Source: CAZJYC01 sp964550165 (lineage in GTDB: Bacteria > Acidobacteriota > Aminicenantia > Aminicenantales > Aminicenantaceae). Taken from it: a stretch of DNA of 64,000 nucleotides. The stretch is taken from contig CAZJYC010000003.1 in the NCBI GenBank assembly GCA_964550165.1, forward strand, positions 1 through 64,000, in the 5' to 3' direction. The notes below the pieces were generated by a model, which worked only from the letters and a program-made list of their open reading frames with translations, did not search any database and was not told where the DNA came from. Below, one piece after another: positions 41,298 through 49,350 of this stretch (the stretch's first letter is position 1; every line of letters begins with the position of its first letter). The position numbers and the translations under genes are program-made.

Positions 41298-42254
41298 ATG
41301 ATGTATCTCTATGTTGCGGCTTTGATCGTCTCTTTTGCCTTGATGTTCAAGAGCGCAGGATTCTTTGTGGAAGGTGCCTGCCGTATAGCCAGGGTGTTGA
41401 ACATTTCCAAGATGGTGACGGGCATCGTGCTGGTGGCTTTTGCCACAACAGCTCCGGAATTTGTTGTTTCCGTCCAGGCTGCCTTTCTTGGCCATCCTGA
41501 GATTTCTTTGGGCAATGCCATCGGTTCTGTCATCTGTGACGACGGGATTGCCCTCGCTTTGGCAGCTCTTCTGGCTCCGGCAGCCATTCCAGTCAACTGT
41601 CGCCTGCTGAAATCTATAGGCCCTTTCATTCTTTTCATCGATGTTTTTGTCTACTTGTTGGCGAAAAATGGAACCATCGGCCGTCTTGAAGGGATTGTTT
41701 TTATCCTCATTTCGAGCTTCTACTTTCTCTTTCTCATTAGAGAACAGAGGCAAAAAAGGAGGACAGAAAGTCAGGGCAAAGACGTTTCAAACGGAAGGGA
41801 CCAGCTGAGAAAATCCCTTTTCTTTTTTGCTGGGGGAATAATCGGGGTCATTGTCACCAGCCGCCTTGTTATCTGGGCATCAATACATATTGCGTCTCAT
41901 TTTTCGATTTCAGAAACGCTCATCGGGCTGACTGTGATTGCAATTGGCACGTCCCTGCCAGAAATCAGCACTTGCGTCGCCGCAAGTTTGAAGGGAGAAG
42001 GAGAAATTGCTATCGGGAACATCCTCGGAGCTGACATCCTCAACGTCTTGTGGATTGTCGGCGCTTCTTCTGTTGCAAGGCCGATCACAGTCGACCTGGA
42101 CCTGATCAATTTTGCATTTCCGTTCATGATCCTGATCGTGGCCGCTATGCTTGTGGGCATGAGGGTTGGATGCCGCTTGGGGAAAATAGAGGGACTGGTT
42201 CTCCTTGGATTGTATGGGCTCTATTTCTTCTTGAACGTGAAGCTTTTCCTGTAG
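41298..42254 (+). CDS. Calcium/sodium antiporter-like protein (CaCA family, YrbG type)
   Basis: A 318-aa membrane protein with about ten helices and two inverted alpha-repeats: VAFATTAPEFVVSVQAAFLG with GNAIGSVICDDGIAL, and VIAIGTSLPEISTCVAASLKG with GNILGADILNVL. Ion-coordinating acidic residues in the APE and LPE motifs are kept. The first repeat deviates after GNAIGS (VICDD in place of the usual NxFN), so ion specificity may differ. A hydrophilic loop near residues 150-165 separates the halves. It starts nine bases after the amidohydrolase stop. Confidence 0.85.
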   Translation: MMYLYVAALIVSFALMFKSAGFFVEGACRIARVLNISKMVTGIVLVAFATTAPEFVVSVQAAFLGHPEISLGNAIGSVICDDGIALALAALLAPAAIPVNCRLLKSIGPFILFIDVFVYLLAKNGTIGRLEGIVFILISSFYFLFLIREQRQKRRTESQGKDVSNGRDQLRKSLFFFAGGIIGVIVTSRLVIWASIHIASHFSISETLIGLTVIAIGTSLPEISTCVAASLKGEGEIAIGNILGADILNVLWIVGASSVARPITVDLDLINFAFPFMILIVAAMLVGMRVGCRLGKIEGLVLLGLYGLYFFLNVKLFL

Positions 42255-42344
42255 CTGAGTTTTGAGCCCCAAGAAAATTTTGCTTGTGCGTTTTCGGGGC
42301 GCGAAGCTTGATTCATAACACGATTTTCCGTCGCTTATAGAATA

Positions 42345-42378
42345 CTCACTTTATCCGGGGATGCTGACTTTATCCGGG
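42345..42378. promoter_or_regulatory. Tandem direct repeat upstream of the alanine dehydrogenase operon
   Basis: CTCACTTTATCCGGG (42345-42359) and CTGACTTTATCCGGG (42364-42378) are 14/15 identical and 19 bases apart, 65-98 bases before the gene at 42443. This spacing, close to two helix turns, suits an operator for a dimeric regulator. No other feature was identified in 42255-42442 apart from AAAGGAGG before the ATG. Confidence 0.4.
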
Positions 42379-42442
42379 CGGCTGTTGTCCGCATAAAAAT
42401 TATTTGTTATCATAGTGCGTCTCTCGATCAAAGGAGGCAAGC

Positions 42443-43558
42443 ATGAACTTCGGTGTTATGAACGAAAGCCGTAAGATAGAGAACAGACTTAGCCTAACTC
42501 CAAGCAGCGTGTCTTTGCTCGTGGAGAAAGGACATACGGTCTATGTCGAGTCTGATGCAGGAGTGAAGGCTGGATACGCAAACGAAGAATATATGGCCCA
42601 GGGCGCAAAGATTGTTTTCTCCAAAGACGAAGTTTTTGGCCGTGCAGACATCGTTCTCAACATATCACCTTTGAACCAGGAGGAGTGCCAGCTCGTAAAA
42701 AAAGACCAGATCCTGTTTGGATTCCATCATCTTGCCATTGCTCGGAAAAACATTTTGGAAGCTCTTCTCGAGAAGGGAGTGACCATGATCGGTTATGAAA
42801 TCGTTCAGGAAGAAAACGAAGTTCTTCCTTTCATCGAGAGTTTGAGTGAGATTGCAGGCCAGTTGTGTCTGGCTGTTTCAGCCCAATATCTCCAGACCAG
42901 TCAAGGCGGACGAGGTGTGATCATCGGCGGGGTGGTGAGTGTTCCGCCCGCAACTGCTGTTGTCATCGGCAGTGGCGTCTTGGCCAGGAGCGCCATCAAA
43001 AGCCTGCTCGGAGCCGGCGCACACACCATTGCTTTGGGCCGAGACATGGACAAGCTCAGAAAGCTGGAGGAGATGACTTCGGGCAGGGTGATCACCCTCT
43101 TCGCCAGCAAATACAACCTGGCAAGGATGACCAAAATCGCCGATATTCTCATCGGGGCCGTGCTTTTTCCAGGAGAAAGGGCTCCGATCTGGATAACGCG
43201 GGACATGGTCAAAACGATGAGAAAAGGCTCAGTCATCATCGATTTGGCCATCGATCAGGGAGGCTGCATCGAGACAAGTCGCTTGACCACTCTGGAGCAG
43301 CCGACCTTTGTCGAGGAAGGAGTTATCCACTACTGTGTTCCCAATATCACGGCAGCTGTCAGCCGGACTTCGACCAAGGTCTTATCCAATCTGGTTGCTC
43401 CCTGCTTGCTCGAGATAGGAGAATTTGGAGTCGAAGAGACATTGAAAAGGAGTCGATGTCTGGCGAGAGGAGTTTATGTCTACAAGGGCCAAATTACCAA
43501 GAAGAATATCGCTGAAAGATTTAGCTTCAAGCATAAAGACATATCTGCCCTTTTGTGA
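42443..43558 (+). CDS. ald: Alanine dehydrogenase
   Basis: Oxidatively deaminates L-alanine to pyruvate and ammonia with NAD+. The 371-aa protein shows the AlaDH/PNT fold: MNESRKIENRLSLTPSSVSLL with the pyruvate-binding Arg region, an early substrate-binding Lys, the Rossmann motif VVIGSGVLARSAIKSLLGAGA, IDLAIDQGGCIETS, and VPNITAAVSRTST. Transhydrogenase alpha subunits share the fold, but no beta subunit or membrane part is present. AAAGGAGG precedes the ATG. The nuoE-like gene starts 12 bases after its stop, so it heads the redox operon and would feed NADH straight into the complex encoded downstream. Confidence 0.9.
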   Translation: MNFGVMNESRKIENRLSLTPSSVSLLVEKGHTVYVESDAGVKAGYANEEYMAQGAKIVFSKDEVFGRADIVLNISPLNQEECQLVKKDQILFGFHHLAIARKNILEALLEKGVTMIGYEIVQEENEVLPFIESLSEIAGQLCLAVSAQYLQTSQGGRGVIIGGVVSVPPATAVVIGSGVLARSAIKSLLGAGAHTIALGRDMDKLRKLEEMTSGRVITLFASKYNLARMTKIADILIGAVLFPGERAPIWITRDMVKTMRKGSVIIDLAIDQGGCIETSRLTTLEQPTFVEEGVIHYCVPNITAAVSRTSTKVLSNLVAPCLLEIGEFGVEETLKRSRCLARGVYVYKGQITKKNIAERFSFKHKDISALL

Positions 43559-43570
43559 AAGTTGCATCCC

Positions 43571-44032
43571 ATGGAAAAGGCTGCTGAGAAATTCGACAGA
43601 AATCAGAAAGAGCTCATTCATCTCCTTCATAAGGCCCAAAAACAGTATGGGTATATACCGGCTCAATCCATTTCCCAAATCTCGAAGCAGTTAAAAATTT
43701 CAGAAAGCGAGATATTCGGTGTCCTTACGTTTTATAATGCGTTTAGCCTCAAGCCCCGGGGCGAGCATCTAGTCACGATTTGCATGGGGACAGCCTGCCA
43801 TGTCCGGGGAGCTCCAGGAATTTTGGATGAATTCAAGAGGAAACTGAAGGTCGAGCCAGGAGAGACAACTGCCGACAATCTGTTCACTCTGGAAACTGTC
43901 AATTGTGTGGGCGCTTGCGCCCTGGGACCGATCGTGATAACCGACGGAGCTTACTATGGTCAGATGAAAATGGGCAGTGTGACCAAGCTCATCGAGAAAT
44001 ACAAGAAAGAAGAAAAGGATGTCAGGGGATAA
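43571..44032 (+). CDS. NuoE/HydC-like thioredoxin-fold [2Fe-2S] subunit
   Basis: A 153-aa subunit related to complex I 24-kDa protein and HydC of bifurcating hydrogenases. An N-terminal helical domain (about 1-70: QKELIHLLHKAQKQYGYIPA) is followed by the thioredoxin-like domain. Its [2Fe-2S] Cys residues lie in TICMGTACHVRGAPG and VNCVGACALGP, all four present. It would pass electrons to the FMN subunit encoded next. The start is ATG 43571 (an in-frame TTG lies nine bases upstream). The stop TAA overlaps the next ATG by one base, a strong sign of translational coupling. Confidence 0.92.
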   Translation: MEKAAEKFDRNQKELIHLLHKAQKQYGYIPAQSISQISKQLKISESEIFGVLTFYNAFSLKPRGEHLVTICMGTACHVRGAPGILDEFKRKLKVEPGETTADNLFTLETVNCVGACALGPIVITDGAYYGQMKMGSVTKLIEKYKKEEKDVRG

Positions 44033-45945
44033 TGGACGATTTTAACATCACTCCGCTGGACAGAATCAGAGAAGGCATTCTGAAAGCCCGTCGAGAACAG
44101 AAAACATGCGTCACAATCTGCGGGGGGACAGGGTGCCATGCTTACGGCTGTTTAAAAGTTGCAGAAGGCTTCAAAGAGGAAATTCAAAAACAGAACCTTC
44201 AGGATACCTTTGACGTCAGAACCACAGGCTGCCATGGCTTTTGTGAGAGAGGGCCGATTGTCGTTATTCAACCCGATGGAATTTTCTACCAAAGGGTTCA
44301 GCTCAAAGATATTCGTGAAGTCATTGCCAAGACACTCGTCGACAAAAAAATTGTCGACAGACTTCTTTACTCTGACCCAAAAACAGGCAAAAAGGTTGTC
44401 CATGAAAAGGAAGTTCCTTTTTATAGAAAGCAAAAACGCATCATCTTCGGCAATAACGGATCCATCGACCCTACAGACATCAGAGATTACATTGCCCTTG
44501 ATGGCTACAGGGCTCTTTCCAGAGTTCTTTTTGATATGACCTCAGAAGAAGTCATCGAGGAAATCAAGGCTTCGGGGCTTCGGGGAAGGGGAGGAGCAGG
44601 CTTTCTAACCGGCAAAAAATGGGAAATCTGCCGCGAGGCCAACTCTGATGTGAAGTATATCATTTGCAACGCAGATGAGGGAGACCCTGGAGCTTACATG
44701 GACCGGAGCCTTTTGGAAGGGAATCCTCAGAGCATTATCGAAGGCATGATCATCGGCGCGTACGCCATCGGCGCCGGAGAAGGATTCATCTATGTCCGCA
44801 TGGAATATCCCCTTGCGGTGAGAAATGTGACCATAGCCGTGGAGCAAGCCAGACAACTGAACTTCCTCGGCAAATCCATCCTCGGCTCTGAATTTCATTT
44901 TGACATCCATATCTTTAGAGGCGCTGGAGCTTTTGTTTCTGGAGAAGAAACATCGATGATGTCTTCTATCGAAGGGCGGCGGGCCTTCCCTGGGCAAAGG
45001 CCTCCCTATCCCGCCCAGGAAGGATTATGGGGGAAGCCGACCAACATCAACAATGTGGAAACATGGGCCAATGTTCCGCTGATCATCAACAAAGGAGCGG
45101 AATGGTATTCCCAGATCGGCACAGAGAAGAGTAAAGGAACAAAGATCTTTTCTCTGGTGGGCAAGATCAACAACACAGGCTTGGTCGAAGTGCCGATGGG
45201 CATCACTTTGAAAGAGATCATTCATGACATTGGTGGTGGGATCAAGAACAACAAGAAATTCAAGGCTGTTCAGACCGGCGGGCCTTCGGGGGGGTGCATT
45301 CCCGCCAAAATGCTTGGCCTGCCCATTGACTTTGACACCCTGACCAAGGCCGGGTCGATGATGGGTTCGGGCGGGATGATCGTCATGGATGAGGACACGT
45401 GTATGGTGGATATCGCCCGCTACTTTCTCCGTTTTTCTCAAGAGGAATCCTGCGGAAAGTGTATTCCCTGTCGCGTCGGGACAAAACAGCTTGTCGAGAT
45501 CTTGACACGCATCACCCATGGCCAGGGCGAGATCGAAGACATCGCAAAACTTGAAGATTTGGCAAACACGGTTAAGACAGGCTCGCTCTGCGGCTTAGGA
45601 CAGACAGCCCCCAATCCGGTTCTGACAACGATTCGCTATTTCAAAAGTGAATATGAAGCTCATATTCTTGAGAAGAGCTGCCCGGCTTTAGTCTGCAAGG
45701 ATTTGATCATCTATTACATTGAGCCGGACAAGTGTGTCGGATGTCTTTTATGCCTGAAAAACTGTCCGGTCAATGCCATAAGCGGTGAGAGGAAAAAAGT
45801 GCATGTCATCGACCAGGAACTCTGCATCAAGTGTGGAGCCTGTTTGGATATCTGCCCGCAAAAAATCCAGGCTGTTTCTAAATACACAGGAAAAAAAAGG
45901 GATAGAATTCTTAATAAAGCTTCAGCAGGCCAAGGCAAAAAATGA
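44032..45945 (+). CDS. NuoF/HydB-like NADH-binding flavoprotein with extra ferredoxin domains
   Basis: A 637-aa NAD(H)- and FMN-binding subunit of HydB type. It has an N-terminal [2Fe-2S] thioredoxin-like domain (CVTICGGTGCHAYGC and TTGCHGFCERGP), then the FMN/NADH site (LRGRGGAGFLTGKKWE; CNADEGDPGAYMDRSLL), an SLBB domain, and the N3-type [4Fe-4S] site (ESCGKCIPCRVGTKQL). A C-terminal 2[4Fe-4S] ferredoxin domain follows (CVGCLLCLKNCPV; CIKCGACLDICPQ). The N- and C-terminal additions distinguish HydB/Stn-like subunits from NuoF of complex I and are typical of soluble bifurcating enzymes. It overlaps the preceding stop by one base and the next ATG by four. Confidence 0.93.
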   Translation: MDDFNITPLDRIREGILKARREQKTCVTICGGTGCHAYGCLKVAEGFKEEIQKQNLQDTFDVRTTGCHGFCERGPIVVIQPDGIFYQRVQLKDIREVIAKTLVDKKIVDRLLYSDPKTGKKVVHEKEVPFYRKQKRIIFGNNGSIDPTDIRDYIALDGYRALSRVLFDMTSEEVIEEIKASGLRGRGGAGFLTGKKWEICREANSDVKYIICNADEGDPGAYMDRSLLEGNPQSIIEGMIIGAYAIGAGEGFIYVRMEYPLAVRNVTIAVEQARQLNFLGKSILGSEFHFDIHIFRGAGAFVSGEETSMMSSIEGRRAFPGQRPPYPAQEGLWGKPTNINNVETWANVPLIINKGAEWYSQIGTEKSKGTKIFSLVGKINNTGLVEVPMGITLKEIIHDIGGGIKNNKKFKAVQTGGPSGGCIPAKMLGLPIDFDTLTKAGSMMGSGGMIVMDEDTCMVDIARYFLRFSQEESCGKCIPCRVGTKQLVEILTRITHGQGEIEDIAKLEDLANTVKTGSLCGLGQTAPNPVLTTIRYFKSEYEAHILEKSCPALVCKDLIIYYIEPDKCVGCLLCLKNCPVNAISGERKKVHVIDQELCIKCGACLDICPQKIQAVSKYTGKKRDRILNKASAGQGKK

Positions 45946-48497
45946 AAGTGATCATTGACGGGAAAGAGATAGAAGTCGAAGGGAAAAAGACAGTTCTCGA
46001 GGTGGCACGGGAAAATGGCATTGATATCCCTTCCCTCTGTGACCATCCTCGCCTTGAGCCGTTCACGGGCTGCCGGCTTTGCCTCGTTGAGGTGAAAGAG
46101 AGGAAAGGCTACCCTCCAGCCTGCGGGACATACATCGAAGATGGCATGGAAGTCCGCACAACATCGCCCCAGCTTCAGAAGTTGAGGCGAGAAATTCTGG
46201 AGCTTATGCTTTCCGAGCATCCCAATGCCTGCCTGATCTGCAGTGAGAAGAAAAATTGTGATGAATACAAATCGACCATTCGCAAAGTCGCGGAAACGAC
46301 AGGCTGTGTTCTCTGTCCCAACAACGGCCACTGCGAGCTTCAGAATGTCGTTGAGGCCTTGAAAATCGATAAAATCCGGTTTCCTTCTGTTTACAGGAAT
46401 TTTGAAATCAAAAAAGGCGATCCCTTCTTCGACCGGAATTACAACCTCTGTATCCTCTGCGGACGGTGTGTGCGGATATGCCATGAGGTGAGAGGGGCAT
46501 CAGCGGTTTCCTTTGTCTACAGGGGATCTCAGGCTGTCGTCGGCACAGTGCTGGATAAGCCGCTTCTAGAAGCCGGATGCCAGTTCTGCGGGGCCTGCGT
46601 CGATGTCTGTCCGACAGGATCCCTGAGCGAGAGAGCCCTGAAATACGAAGGGGTGCCAGAGGCAAAGACGAAGACAATCTGCCCGCTGTGCAGCATGGGC
46701 TGCGAGCTTGAAATTGAGCTCAAGGACGGGAGAATAGTCTCCTCTAAACCGTCGGCAGAGGGAGCCGTGAATCGAGGACAGGCCTGTCTCAAAGGACGAT
46801 TCTTGGTTAGAGACGTTGTTTACAGCCCGCGAAGAATTCTCAAGCCCCTGATTCGAAAGAACAAAGAACTTGAGGAGGTTAGCTGGGAAGAAGCCCTAAA
46901 TTTTGTGGCCGCGGGATTGAAAAAATACAAAGGGAAAGAAACAGCCTTGGTTGCCTCCGCTCAGGCTGCGACCGAGGAAGTCTTTCTTTTCCGCAAATTT
47001 GCCAGAGATGTGCTGAAAACAGAAAATTGTGATAGCTCTTTTCGTTTTTCTCCTCTGTCAACATACTGGAGCTTGGCTCAAGCCAACGGTTTTGAACCTA
47101 ATCTGGACTTTAAGCTCGAAGATATTGGCCAGACGAAGACCATTGTGCTCGTCGGAGCCGACCTTCCCGTTTCCCATCCGATCCTCTGGCTTGAGGTTCT
47201 AAAGGCTGTCAGAGGAGGTTCAAGGCTTATCGTTATCAGCCCTGCGGAGCTGTTTTTGAATCGTTTCTCCTCCATCTGGCTTCGCGCCAAGCCGGGCGCA
47301 GAGCTCTATGTCTTCAGCTATCTTTCCAAAATTCTTCCTAAGGATGGGGAAGCCCTTTCCAGGATTCAAGGGTTTGATTCTTTCAGCGACTCTCTCCAAG
47401 AACTAGACCTAAGCCAGATTCTTAAGAGAACAAGCCTCAGAGAAGAAGAATTAAAGAAGGCCGCCTCACTTCTCGAAGAGGGCTCAGCGGGTTTTCTTTT
47501 TGGCATGGGATTGACTCAACATCCCTGGGGAAGCCAGAACATCGCCGCACTCTGGAATCTAGCTCTTCAGACAACATCACGGCTCTATCCTCTTGGCCTG
47601 GAGAATAATTTGAGAGGAATGTTCGAGATCGAAAAGGCTTTTTCCGGAAGCGGCTTGACTTTCAGCCAGATTGTCCAAGGTGCTTCTTCGGGGGAGGTCA
47701 AAGCGCTTTATCTTGCCGGTGCTTTCCCAGAGATCAGAAAGTCCAAGCCGGATTTTCTCGTCATCCAAGACAGCTTCGCCAACGAGAACCTAAATAAGGC
47801 TGATGCTGTTTTTCCAGCTGCGACCTTTGCCGAAAGTGAGGGAACTTTCATCAATTTTGAAGGAAGAATTCAAAAGTTTGAAAAAGTCATCAGTCCTAAA
47901 GGCGAAGCAAAGCCAGACTGGTGGATCATCTCTCAGTTAGCCAGCAAGATGGGAAACAAGAATTTTTCTTACAGGAGCTCGAAGGAGATCTTGGAAGAAA
48001 TGAGCAAAGCGATTCCCGCTTTCTCGGACTTTGCATCCATTAGGTCAGAAAAAGGCAAGGAAGCCATTGTCCAAGGGACGAATAAACAAACACGTTCATT
48101 CGTGCCCCTAAAATTCGAGGGCTCGGGCTATAAGCTCAGCAAAAGCTATCCCTTTTTGCTTGTTGTCGATTACACTCTCGATCACTACAAAAGCCTTTCT
48201 CTCTGCGAAGAGAGCAAAGGTCTGAGAGCCATCCGTGATTCACGATGGATCAAAATCTCGGCCGAGGATGCCGCGGCATTCGAGTTGCAGGATAGGGAGG
48301 AAATTGTTGTGAAATCCGAATCAGGAAAAATCAAAGGAATTGCCAGGATCACAGAATCTATTCCCAAGGGAATCGTCAGCGCCAGTTTTCTCTGGAACGC
48401 TGGCTCTGATTTTTCCGTGACCAGCCTTTTGTTCAGTCTGTCTTCTGTGAGAAATTCCTTGGGAGCGATACCTGTCAGGATAGAAAGAGGGAAATAA
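45942..48497 (+). CDS. NuoG-like Fe-S subunit with degenerate molybdopterin domain
   Basis: An 851-aa electron-transfer subunit. Sites in order: plant-type [2Fe-2S] (C33, C44, C47, C61); His-Cys [4Fe-4S] (H93, C97, C100, C106); an extra CxxC-x5-C (C122, C125, C131, ending GHCELQ); two ferredoxin clusters (C170-C180, C213-C223); and the molybdopterin-domain [4Fe-4S] (CPLCSMGC from C247 and C282). The C-terminal molybdopterin-like domain lacks the metal ligand: where formate dehydrogenases read DxCxRxCH, this has DSSFRFSPLS (about 364-373). It has no H-cluster motifs either. It is therefore neither hydrogenase nor formate dehydrogenase; it looks like an Fe-S relay, as NuoG is in complex I. It overlaps both neighbours (ATGA and TAATG). 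Confidence 0.88.
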   Translation: MKVIIDGKEIEVEGKKTVLEVARENGIDIPSLCDHPRLEPFTGCRLCLVEVKERKGYPPACGTYIEDGMEVRTTSPQLQKLRREILELMLSEHPNACLICSEKKNCDEYKSTIRKVAETTGCVLCPNNGHCELQNVVEALKIDKIRFPSVYRNFEIKKGDPFFDRNYNLCILCGRCVRICHEVRGASAVSFVYRGSQAVVGTVLDKPLLEAGCQFCGACVDVCPTGSLSERALKYEGVPEAKTKTICPLCSMGCELEIELKDGRIVSSKPSAEGAVNRGQACLKGRFLVRDVVYSPRRILKPLIRKNKELEEVSWEEALNFVAAGLKKYKGKETALVASAQAATEEVFLFRKFARDVLKTENCDSSFRFSPLSTYWSLAQANGFEPNLDFKLEDIGQTKTIVLVGADLPVSHPILWLEVLKAVRGGSRLIVISPAELFLNRFSSIWLRAKPGAELYVFSYLSKILPKDGEALSRIQGFDSFSDSLQELDLSQILKRTSLREEELKKAASLLEEGSAGFLFGMGLTQHPWGSQNIAALWNLALQTTSRLYPLGLENNLRGMFEIEKAFSGSGLTFSQIVQGASSGEVKALYLAGAFPEIRKSKPDFLVIQDSFANENLNKADAVFPAATFAESEGTFINFEGRIQKFEKVISPKGEAKPDWWIISQLASKMGNKNFSYRSSKEILEEMSKAIPAFSDFASIRSEKGKEAIVQGTNKQTRSFVPLKFEGSGYKLSKSYPFLLVVDYTLDHYKSLSLCEESKGLRAIRDSRWIKISAEDAAAFELQDREEIVVKSESGKIKGIARITESIPKGIVSASFLWNAGSDFSVTSLLFSLSSVRNSLGAIPVRIERGK

Positions 48498-49330
48498 TGG
48501 CCAAGATTCTGCAAAGAGAGCGGTTGGTTCCCAACATTCATCTTCTTGAAGTCCATGCTCCAGAGGTGGCCATAAAATCTAAGCCCGGCCAGTTTGTGAT
48601 CGTCATGCCCGACGCAAAAGGAGAAAGAATTCCGCTGACGATTGCCGATTGGGACGCGAAAAAGGGCTCGGTCACAACAATTTTTATGGTGGTGGGAACT
48701 TCTACCCAAAAACTTTCTTTGCTCCAAGCTGGAGACGAGATTCCTGTTTTTGTCGGTCCCTTAGGAAAGCCCCTGGAAATTCAGAAGTACGGAACAGTCC
48801 TCTGTGCCGGAGGCTGTTTTGGCATTGCAGCCATATATCCGGTGGCCCGTGCCTTAAAAGAGGCTGGGAACCGGGTGCTGACTGTCCTCGATGTCAAGGC
48901 GAATTACCTTCTTTACTGGGAGGATCAATTGAGGGCGGTGAGCGATCAATTCATTGTTTCCGCTCGCGACAGCCACTACGACTGCAAGGATTATATTCCT
49001 GTAACACTCAAGAGCATCATCAAAAAAGAAAAGACAATCCACAGCGTCATCGCCATCGGCTGCACTTATCTGATGTACGCCTGTTCAGAAGCCACAAAGC
49101 CTCTGGGGATAGAGACGCTCGTCAGTCTCAATCCGATTATGGTCGACGGAACAGGGATGTGCGGGGCCTGCCGGGTGACTGTGGATGGCAAGACAAAGTT
49201 CGCCTGTGTCGATGGCCCAAGTTTTAACGGGCACCTGGTGGACTGGCAGGAACTTTTCTCAAGACGAAAATCCTATTTTGAGGATGAAATCCGGTCCCTG
49301 TGCTACTGGGAAAGAGAGAAGTTTTTATGA
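48497..49330 (+). CDS. NfnA-like FAD/NAD-binding [2Fe-2S] subunit
   Basis: A 277-aa flavoprotein of the ferredoxin-NADP reductase type, equal in layout to the small subunit of NADH-dependent ferredoxin:NADP oxidoreductase (Nfn). FAD motif: ERIPLTIADWD (residues 43-53). NAD(P) motif: VLCAGGCFGIAAIYPVARAL (101-120). The [2Fe-2S] site is D217, C222, C225, C237 in MVDGTGMCGACR and FACVDG, i.e. three Cys plus one Asp, the unusual ligand set of bifurcating NfnA. The closing motif DGPSFNGHLVDWQEL is also typical. It overlaps the NuoG-like stop by one base and precedes the NfnB gene by 20 bases. It is the same size as separately encoded NfnA of thermophiles and clostridia. Confidence 0.92.
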   Translation: MAKILQRERLVPNIHLLEVHAPEVAIKSKPGQFVIVMPDAKGERIPLTIADWDAKKGSVTTIFMVVGTSTQKLSLLQAGDEIPVFVGPLGKPLEIQKYGTVLCAGGCFGIAAIYPVARALKEAGNRVLTVLDVKANYLLYWEDQLRAVSDQFIVSARDSHYDCKDYIPVTLKSIIKKEKTIHSVIAIGCTYLMYACSEATKPLGIETLVSLNPIMVDGTGMCGACRVTVDGKTKFACVDGPSFNGHLVDWQELFSRRKSYFEDEIRSLCYWEREKFL

Positions 49331-49350
49331 ATTTATAAAAAGAATAAACG

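Noticed and set aside
40848..41753. A 301-aa frame opposite the amidohydrolase and antiporter genes
   Set aside because: It spans two well-supported genes on the other strand and has no recognisable family or ribosome site.
42443..43558. NAD(P) transhydrogenase alpha subunit
   Set aside because: The fold is shared, but the length and substrate motifs fit alanine dehydrogenase and there is no membrane or beta subunit gene.
45942..48497. [FeFe]-hydrogenase HydA or NAD-dependent formate dehydrogenase
   Set aside because: No H-cluster Cys motifs are present, the C-terminal part is a molybdopterin-type domain instead, and its Cys/Sec metal ligand is replaced by Ser/Pro residues.
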